Source: Heterohyrax brucei
Taxonomy: Eukaryota; Chordata; Mammalia; Hyracoidea; Procaviidae
NCBI GenBank assembly: GCA_028571685.1
Contig: CM053162.1
Coordinates: forward strand, 72,466,351-72,530,350
Length of the DNA: 64,000 bases
Direction of reading: 5' to 3'
Positions 56,541-64,000 of this stretch are shown one piece after another. The notes under the pieces are model-generated. The model did not search any database and was not told the origin of the DNA. It saw only the letters and a list, made by a program, of their open reading frames with translations. Positions within the stretch are counted from its first letter, which is position 1, and each line of letters opens with the position of its first letter. The position numbers and the translations under genes were made by a program.

Positions 56541-57575
56541 CTGCAAGGAAAGCACGAGACATCTGAGCTAACGGCCCGCCACAGCGGCCATCATCAGAGG
56601 TTCGAGGGCGCAGACCATCCCTGTCGCCTACGTGATGTCCACACACCTGTCCCAAAACGTCTGCTCTCTGTTATGTGGCAAACTATTGCCGCTGATGGGA
56701 CACACCATTTCACCGAGTCTACTATTTTTAAGCCATACTCTACAGATTAGTCACCAAAGGGGCTACTTGAAAGACATCAGCCACCACTTGTCCCGATCTG
56801 TCTTCCAATCAGCAGCACTCTGCCTCCCCTTTAGCTCCTGTGACACTCACGACCACTCCCATGAGAGCGAATGCTGATGACAAACCAGCGAAACTCAGGT
56901 TCTGTGGACAACCAACATACGGAAAGGGCTACAAGCAGAAACATGGAGAATTCACCTCCAGGGAGGATTTCCAGGGAGGACAGAACTGCCCATGAGCTGT
57001 CCCCAAACCCACCTACCCCCCCACAGATATGCCATGTTGGCTTTGGGTTTTTTTTTTTAATATAGAATTCTACTACTAGAGATTAATGGGGCTAGTACCT
57101 ATCCTCTTATAAACCTCTAACTCAAGTTTCAGTGTGAAATATCTTGGTTAGCTTTTTTTTCCTAATGTCTGAGATCAGCTCTGAGCATTTTATTACAAAA
57201 GAGGAAGGGAAAGTATAAATAATTTTACGACAAGGAAAGAGATTAGAGCACAGAGCAAACTGGAGGCTTCACATGGCCCCCAACGAGAACCTCTGAAGGG
57301 CGGCTCCGAGAAACGAGAGCGTTCCCGACACCAGAACCTGCGTCTAGACCCGAACTCAGAGCAGCCCAGAGGACACTGTCTCAGCCGCGCTGCCACTCAT
57401 GGGGGCTTCCTCTGGACCACCAGCGGGAAGGGCGGCCGCTTGAACAGCTCTTTACCAAGATACACTCAGCCAAGCCAAGTGCCGTCGAGTCGGATCCGAC
57501 AGAGCTCCTCTTAAAGGACTCGGCAGATCCCGTCGCCGCGCCCGCCACCACCTCGGCCATCTCCCCGGTCCTCAC
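56541..57575. other. ALMS1 intron 8, with a short AfroSINE tail piece
   Basis: The intron is about 1 kb. A 31-base AfroSINE-like piece lies at 57473-57503 (CCAAGCCAAGTGCCGTCGAG, then TCGGATCCGAC), about 70 bases from the exon 8 donor. The rest holds nothing I can name. Confidence 0.6.
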
Positions 57576-60500
57576 CGCGTGCGCGGACCCGGCTCTCCTC
57601 CTCCTCGGCGTCCCTCAGGGTCTGCCTGGCGTGATTCAAGGACGACTCGCACTGCAGGAGGTTCCTGACGCGCGCGGCCAGCGAGTCCCCACTGCTGCTG
57701 CCACCATCGTCACTCTCTGACGGGTCCTCTTCGTCTCGGCTGTCAGTCAAGCTGGCGTGGGGCGACGCCTCTGGAAGGAAGTCGAGGAGAACATCTGACA
57801 GGGACTCCAGAGACTCGGGCAGATGACTGCCCCCCGAGCAGGAGCCGTGTCCGTCACTGGTGTCACTGCTGGAGTCACCTCTCAGGATCCTCATGACCGG
57901 GATGACAAGCTTGCTCCCCCGGGCGCCGCTGCACCCTTCGGGCTCCGACCGCATCACAGACCGGGCTGTGTCATACCGCACGAAGGTCCCCTCCAGGGCC
58001 ACGCCAGCTCTGCACCCTGCCTCCTGCAGGGAACTCCCGGCTGAGGCGGGACCCGTCAGCTCCCAGTTCTCCAAGTCGCGCTGGCCTCTGGGATCTGTCT
58101 GTGTGCCCGTGTCCTTCTGAACACACCTGGGGCTGCGCATCTCCTCCAGTGAGGGCTCTTTCTGAAGCCAGTGGCCATCGCACTCGTCAGCTGTGACCGG
58201 TTCTCTGAAGCAAACCACCTTCTTGGGTTGTGTGCACGACACATCACTGCCATCCCTGAAAGGGAGGAGAGGGGCGAGAACACTGCACCGTCTCAGCGCC
58301 ATGTTTTCTGCCTCCATCAGAAGTGTCTGGATTTCTTTCAGGGTCTTGGAACCACTGCCAGAACCCCGGGCCTCCTCAGAGCCCAGGTCCCCAGAACCTG
58401 AAGCTCCTGGCTTCCCGACGACGGGTCGACCCCCAGCCCGAGAACTCACACGGGCACTCTGTGAGCTAATGCCGAGGTCAGACGGGCTAACGTGACCTGC
58501 CTGCTCCTGGGCCTGCCCTGAGACCGCTCTGTGCTCCTCACGATGCGCATGGGCCCCAGCGGGAACGCCTGGTAACTCACGGGCCGCACCTGAGGCCCTT
58601 GGGGCGTCTGCAGCTACTTGTCTGTTTGCCAGATTCTGCTGGGAGAGACGACCAGGCTTTTCTCCAAGTGCGGCAGAACTGGGGGACACCCCCAGGGACA
58701 CAGCCTTCTGGTCAGCGGCTCCAGGAGCAGCTGAGGCAGTCGGAGCATCACCAGTGAGACGGGCATCCGACGACCCTGACGGGTAGACGAGGCTCGATTT
58801 CTCTGTCTGTGCATAGAAACCAGCAGGAGGTACTGGTACCCCAGCCCTCCGATCAGTTGGTTCCCGGGCAGACTGACCCTTCTGGTCCTCTTCAATTTTA
58901 CGTCTATCTGGCAGCTCCTGTTGGGAGGGAACACTGGGCTTCACTCTTTCAGAATAAGAGCCAGAGAAGACTGTCCACAGTGGGGCCTTCTGGCCATCTG
59001 GCCCCATCACAGCTGAAATCTCGGACTTCTCTGTGTGGGAGCCGGAAGTGGTAGTAGTTCTTGGTGGCTCGGTCTCCTGGTCATGTGACGCAGGAACGGG
59101 GGAGATCCTGAGCGTCCCTCTGTGTGAGCCGGAGCCAGCGAGAGTCAAGAGGAACCCAGCCTCCTGGTCAGTGGGTCCAGGGACATCAGAGCGTCTCAGA
59201 GCCTCTTCAGTTAGAGGGCTAACTGGAAAATTCTGTTGGTACACAGTACTGGGCTTCTCTGGAGCTGAGTAAGCACTAGACAGTGATGTTGGTATCCCAG
59301 CTTCCTGGTCAGTGGGTCCAGGGACATCAGAACCTTTCAGAGCCTCTTCAGTTAGAGGGCTAACTGGAAAATTCTGTTGGTACACAGTACTGGGCTTCTC
59401 TGGAGGTGAGTAAGCACTGGACAGTGATGTTGGTATCCCAGCTTCCTGGTCAGTGGGTCCAGGGACACTGGAGTGTCTCAGAGCCTCCTCAGTTAGAGGG
59501 CTATCTGGCAACACCTGTTGGTAGAAAACACCAGGTGCCTCTCTCTGTGGGTACAGACTACGGGGCACAGTTGGTATCTCAGACTCTCGGTCCACTGCCC
59601 CAGGACCAGCTGACACTTTCAGAGTCCCTCCAGCCAGGTGGCTCTCTGGCAGCTCCTGCTGGGAGAATACACCAGCCTTCTCTCTGTGTGAGTGGGAACG
59701 GGAGGGGACTGTTGGTGGCCTAGACTTCGGGTCAGCTGGTCCAGGAAGAGGTGATCCTTCCAGGACCTCTTCAGTTAGCGGACTATCGGGCAGCGCCTGG
59801 GGGTCAGAAGCACTGGGTTTCTCTCTCTTTGAGGGGGAATGGGAGGGTGCTGTTGGTGGCCCAGTCTTCTGATCAGCTGCTATACCAGCAACAGCAGAGC
59901 TTTTCAGATCCTCTTCAGTTCGACGGCCACCTGGCCACACCTGCTGGTAGAGAACACCAGGGTCCTCTGCATGCGAGGGGGAACTGGAAGCTACTGCTCG
60001 TGGCCCAGCCTTCTGATCGGCTGGGGAGCCAGGAACAGAGGAACTTTCCCGAGCCTCTTCAGTTACACGGCCACCTGGTAACACCTGCTGGTAGGAAAGA
60101 GCAGAGTCCTCTCCGGGGGAGTCCTCTCCGGGTGAGTGGGGACTGGAGGGGCCTGGTGCTCTGAGAGACTCCTGGTCAGGCCGTCCAGGACCAGCCCAAT
60201 TTTTCAGCAGCTCTTCAGACAGAAAACTACCTGACAACATGTGCTGGTAGAAAACACCAGGCTTCTCTGTCTGCGGGTGGGGACTGGCGGACACTGCTGA
60301 CAGTCCTGCTTTCTGAGCTGCTGATGCACCACTAACAGGTGCGCCTCTCGGCGCCTCACCAGTCCAATGACTACCTACGGCCTGCTGGTAGGGAGGGCCG
60401 GGCTCCTCCCCATGCAAGTACGGACGAGAGGGGACCGGCGGTGTGGTCAGCTCAGGTCGCCCAGGGCCAGCTGAGTCTTTCCTGACCTGCTCATTTTGAG

Positions 60501-63500
60501 GACTATCTGGCAACTTCTGTTGGTAGAGAACACCAGGGTTCTCCCTTTGCAAGTAAGAACTAGAGAACACTGTTTGTATCACAGGCCTCTGGCCAGGCAG
60601 TGTGCCAGGAACAGCTGAACTTCTCAGAGCCTCTTCAGTCAGACCTGACAAGGTCTGCTGGTAGAAAACACCGGGCGTCTCTCTCTGAGGGCTGGAACTA
60701 GGGGGCACTGCTGGCAGCCCAGGCTTCGGGGAAGCTGGCGTGCCAGGAACAGGTGAACTTCTCAGGGCCTCTTCAGTTAGACGACTGTCTGGTAACACGT
60801 ATTCATAGAAATTACCAGGCTTCTCTCCAGGTGCGTAGCTACTAGAGGGGACTGGTGTTAAGAGAGACTTCTGGCCAGGTCGTCCGGGACCAGGTGACCC
60901 TTTCAGGGTCTCTTCAGTCAGATGGCTACCTGACAAGGTCTGCTGGTAGAAAACACCGGGCTTCTCTCTCTGAGGGTACAAACTAGAGGACACTGCTGGC
61001 AGCCCAGGCTTCTGGGAAGCTGGTGTGCCAGGAACAGGTGAACTTCTCAGAGCCTCCATGGTTAAATCATAATCTGTTAACACCTGCTGGTAGGGAGCAC
61101 CAGGCTCCTCTCTAGGTAAGTAGCTACTGGAGGGGACCACTGATGGTATGCCAGACTTCTGGCCAGGTCGTCCGGGACCAGGTGACCCTTTCAGGGCTTC
61201 TTCAGTCAGATGGCTACCTGACAAGGTCTGCTGATAGAAAACACCGGACGTCTCCCTCTGAGGGCTGGAACTAGGGGGCACAGCTGGCAGCCCAGGCTTC
61301 GGGGAAGCTGGTGCGCCAGGAACAGGTGAACTTCTCAGGGCCTCTTCAGTTAGACGACTGTCTGGTAATACGTATTCATATAAAGTACCAGGCTTCTCTC
61401 CAGGTGCGTAGCTACTAGAGGGGACTGGTGCTAGGACAGGTTTCTGGCCAGGTCGTCCAAGACCAGCTGACCCTTTCAGGGCCTCTCCAGTTCGATGGCT
61501 ATCTGACAAGGTCTGCTGATAGAAAACACCAGACGTCTCCCTCTGAGGGCTGGAACCAGGGGGCACTGCTGGCAGCCCAGGCTTCTGGGAAACTGGTGTG
61601 CCAGGAACAGGTGAACTTCTCAGGGCCTCTTCAGTTAGACGACTGTCTGGTAATACGTATTCATAGAAAGTACCAGGCTTCTCTCCAGGTGCGTAGCTAC
61701 TAGAGGGGACTGGTGTTAAGAGAGACTTCTGGCCAGGTCGTCCGGGACCAGGTGACCCTTTCAGGGTCTCTTCAGTCAGATGGCTACCTGACAAGGTCTG
61801 CTGATAGAAAACACCAGACGTCTCCCTCTGAGGGCTGGAACTAGGGGGCACTGCTGGCAGCCCAGGCTTCTGGGAAACTGGTGTGCCAGGAACAGGTGAA
61901 CTTCTCAGGGCCTCTTCAGTTAGACGACTGTCTGGTAATACGTATTCATAGAAAGTACCAGGCTTCTCTCCAGGTGCGTAGCTACTAGAGGGGACTGGTG
62001 TTAAGAGAGACTTCTGGCCAGGTCGTCCGGGACCAGGTGACCCTTTCAGGGTCTCTTCAGTCAGATGGCTACCTGACAAGGTCTGCTGATAGAAAACACC
62101 AGACGTCTCCCTCTGAGGGCTGGAACTAGGGGGCACTGCTGGCAGCCCAGGCTTCGGGGAAGCTGGTGTGCCAGGAACAGGTGAACTTCTCAGGGCCTCT
62201 TCAGTTAGACGACTGTCTGGTAACACGTATTCATAGAAAATACCAGGCTTCTCTCTAGTTACGTAACTACTGGAGGGGACTGGTGTTACAACAGGCTTCT
62301 GGCCAGGTCGTCCGGGACCAGGTGACCCTTTCAGGGTCTCTTCAGTCAGATGGCTACCTGACAAGGTCTGCTGGTAGAAAACACCGGGCTTCTCTCTCTG
62401 AGGGTACAAACTAGAGGATACTGCTGGCAGCCCAGGCTTCTGGGAAGCTGGTGTGCCAGGAACAGGTGAACTTCTCAGAGCCTCCTTGGTTAAATCATAA
62501 TCTGTTAACACCTGCTGGTAGGGAGCACCAGGCTCCTCTCTAGGTAAGTAGCTACTGGAGGGGACCACTGATGGTATGCCAGACTTCTGGCCAGGTCGTC
62601 CGGGACCAGGTGACCCTTTCAGGGCCTCTCCAGTTCGATGGCTATCTGACAAGGTCTGCTGATAGAAAACACCAGACGTCTCCCTCTGAGGGCTGGAACT
62701 AGGGGGCACGGCTGGCAGCCCAGGCTTCGGGGAAGCTGGTGCGCCAGGAACAGGTGAACTTCTCAGGGCCTCTTCAGTTAGACGACTGTCTGGTAATACA
62801 TATTCATAGAAAGTACCAGGCTTCTCTCCAGGTGCGTAGCTACTGGAGGGGACTGGTGCTAGGACAGGTTTCTGGCCAGGTCGTCCAAGACCAGCTGACC
62901 CTTTCAGGGCCTCTCCAGTTCGACGGCTACCTGACAAGGTCTGCTGATAGAAAACACCAGACGTCTTCCTCTGAGGGCTGGAACTAGGGGGCACTGCTGG
63001 CAGCCCAGGCTTCGAGGAAGCTGGTGTGCCAGGAACAGGTGAACTTCTCAGGGCCTCTTCAGTTAGACGACTGTCTGGTAACATGTATTCATAGAAAGTA
63101 CCAGGTTTCTCTCCAGGTGCGTAGCTACTAGAGGGGACTGGTGTTACGACAGGCTTCTGGCCAGGTCGTCCGGGACCAGCTGACCCTTCCAGGGCCTCTC
63201 CAGTTTGATGACTATCTGGCAATGTCTGCTGGTAATAAACAGCAGGCTTCTCTCGCTGTGAGGAAGACCCGGAGGACGCTGCCTCTATCCCAGACTTCTG
63301 CCCAGGTGGTATGCCAAGAACAGGTGAGTTTCTCAGCACCTGTTCAGTTAGGTGACCATCTGGTAACCCTTGCTGGTGGGAAGTCCCAGGCCTCTCTCTC
63401 TGTGGGGAGGAACTAGCCGAGACTGGCGCTACCCCAGTATCTCCAGTATAATGCTCAGGAAAGGGTGAACTCTGGCGAGTGTCTGTAGTGAACTGACTAT

Positions 63501-64000
63501 CTGGTAATGTCTGCTGCAGGTAAACGTCAGGTCTCTCTCTAGATGAGTAGTAACCAGAGAGCACTGCTGGTCTCCCAGGCTTCTGGCCACCTCTCCCAGG
63601 AAACGGTAGACTTTTCTCCTGAGTCTCTTCAGTTAGGTGACTACTGGGTAGCACCTGCTGGTAGAAAGTATGGGGCTGCTCATGCTGTGACAAGTAGCTG
63701 GAGAGCACGGTGGGCATCTCCGTCTCCTGGTCAGCTGGACCAGGGACAGCTAGGCTTCTCAGAAGCTCTGCAGGAAAAACACTGCCTGACAACTCCCGCT
63801 GGAACAAAGCGCCAGGCTTCTCTCTGGGAAAGAGAGAACTGGAAGGCACTGTGCGTAACTCGGTCTCCTGGGCAGCGGGTCCCAGAGCAGCGCGGGGCGT
63901 CTGAGCCCCTTCACTTCCATCACTGTCTGACATCCGCCTGTAGGACGTACCCCGCTTGTCTCCGTGTGCGTCGGGACCAGAAGTGACTCTTGCTGTCTCG
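57576..64000 (-). CDS. ALMS1: ALMS1 coding exon 8 (giant repeat exon), 5' part outside window
   Basis: At least 6,425 bp of one open frame runs from the window edge to the donor G|GTGAGG after base 57576. There is no stop up to 64000, so the ATG at 63933 is internal and the true acceptor lies beyond the window. ALMS1 is a large protein of the centrosome and basal body, needed for cilium upkeep; loss in people causes Alstrom syndrome. The exon holds the ALMS1 array of about 47-residue repeats (64000 to about 58525), then a unique end. The end has KTLKEIQTLLMEAENMALRR, KKVVCFREPVTADECDGHWL, CVQKDTGTQTDPRGQRDLEN, SVMRSEPEGCSGARGSK, LPESLESLSDVLLDFLPEAS and LLQCESSLNHARQTLRDAEE, then EEESRVRAR, all matching human ALMS1. 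The exon leaves in phase 1, and G plus CC from exon 9 makes Ala. Size agrees with the roughly 6-kb human exon 8. Composition is high in Pro, Ser and Gly. Confidence 0.98.
58525..64000 (-). repeat. ALMS1: ALMS1 47-residue tandem repeat array
   Basis: About 38 units of 44-52 residues are visible, plus a partial one at the window edge. A typical unit is FYQQTLPDSHLTEEALKGS, PVPGTPASQKPGLPAVPSSS and PQREKPGV. The array is strongly diverged at both ends (58525-60640 and 63240-64000) and nearly uniform in the middle. One unit carries a doubled SPGEDSPGED (near 60108-60132). Human ALMS1 is described as having a similar array of about 34 imperfect 47-residue repeats, so the count here is somewhat higher. 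The last units (toward 58525) are much worn. Confidence 0.95.
60640..63240 (-). repeat. ALMS1: Higher-order 285-bp (two-unit) repeat inside ALMS1 exon 8
   Basis: Alternate units are of two types: A (FYEYVLPDSRLTEEALRSSP, 48 residues) and B (FYQQTLSGSHLTEETLKGSP, 47 residues), together 95 residues. The landmark GACTGTCTGGTAA lies at about 60783, 61356, 61641, 61926, 62211, 62784 and 63068, so neighbours are 285 bp apart, or 573 bp where an extra pair intervenes. A third type (PYQQVLTDYDLT) occurs twice, 1,428 bp apart (TTAAATCATAATCTGTTAAC near 61062 and 62490). Blocks at 62952-62100 and 61524-60672 are therefore copies of each other. Confidence 0.95.

Noticed and set aside
57511-57575. Tail of the long exon 8 open frame past the donor (ending GGRGDGICRVL)
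   Set aside because: A good donor at 57576/57575 joins in phase to exon 9, and the human protein continues with exon 9, so this tail is intron.
63871-63933. ATG at 63933 as the start of a 2,140-residue protein
   Set aside because: The frame is open upstream to the window edge with repeat-like residues, so this is an internal Met of exon 8.
59406-63986. Several plus-strand open frames (for example 59751-60164 and 63543-63986)
   Set aside because: They are antisense shadows of the ALMS1 repeat array and repeat with it. Nothing supports their expression.
1-64000. A new multi-gene system, operon, toxin or defence locus
   Set aside because: The only host gene recognised is ALMS1. Everything else that can be identified is a repeat or mobile element, so I make no such claim.
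1-64000. Naming the exact species
   Set aside because: AfroSINEs and RTE support Afrotheria, but subfamily-level markers cannot be judged by eye. An alignment of the SINE copies to lineage-specific subfamilies would decide.

Overview
This is mammalian intronic and exonic DNA from an afrotherian (the group of elephants, hyraxes, tenrecs, golden moles, elephant shrews and aardvark). The sign is a dense scatter of AfroSINEs, a tRNA-derived SINE family known only from Afrotheria, together with RTE-type LINEs that share the SINE's 3' tail and an afrotherian type of L1. The sequence alone does not decide the species. The rapidly changed host protein and the many expanded repeats may hint at a small, fast-evolving lineage, but that is a guess.

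The only host gene recognised is ALMS1 (Alstrom syndrome protein 1, a very large centrosome and basal-body protein), read on the minus strand. Seven coding exons are supported by reading frame, splice sites, matching codon phases and recalled similarity to human ALMS1: exon 8 (64000 to 57576, running off the window), exon 9 (56540-56407), exon 10 (49694-47995), exon 11 (21529-21300), exon 12 (16575-16450), exon 13 (5908-5738) and an exon matching human exon 15 (1422-1200). They give about 9.0 kb of coding sequence. The promoter and exons 1-7 lie to the right of the window, and the last large exons and the stop codon lie to the left. A counterpart of human exon 14 was not found.

Exon 8 holds the ALMS1 array of roughly 47-residue repeats. 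About 38 units are visible. The middle 2.6 kb has been rebuilt into a nearly uniform 285-bp two-unit repeat, and a six-unit block recurs 1,428 bp away. This is the most distinctive feature of the window.

The introns are mostly mobile elements: one full-length L1 (28960-36046), many 5'-truncated L1 copies, four large RTE copies (one in two opposed pieces), two mariner DNA transposons, about fifteen AfroSINEs, a solo LTR of an endogenous retrovirus inserted in an L1, and an MaLR-like LTR. Three elements are stacked in order: RTE, then mariner inside it, then the full-length L1 inside the mariner, with a perfect 16-bp target duplication around the L1. There are also three minisatellites (units of 62, 65 and 34 bp), a telomere-like repeat, an AC microsatellite and a GGT tract.

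I found no operon, CRISPR array, RNA gene or new multi-gene system. The interest lies in how the ALMS1 repeat exon has evolved and in the layered transposon record.
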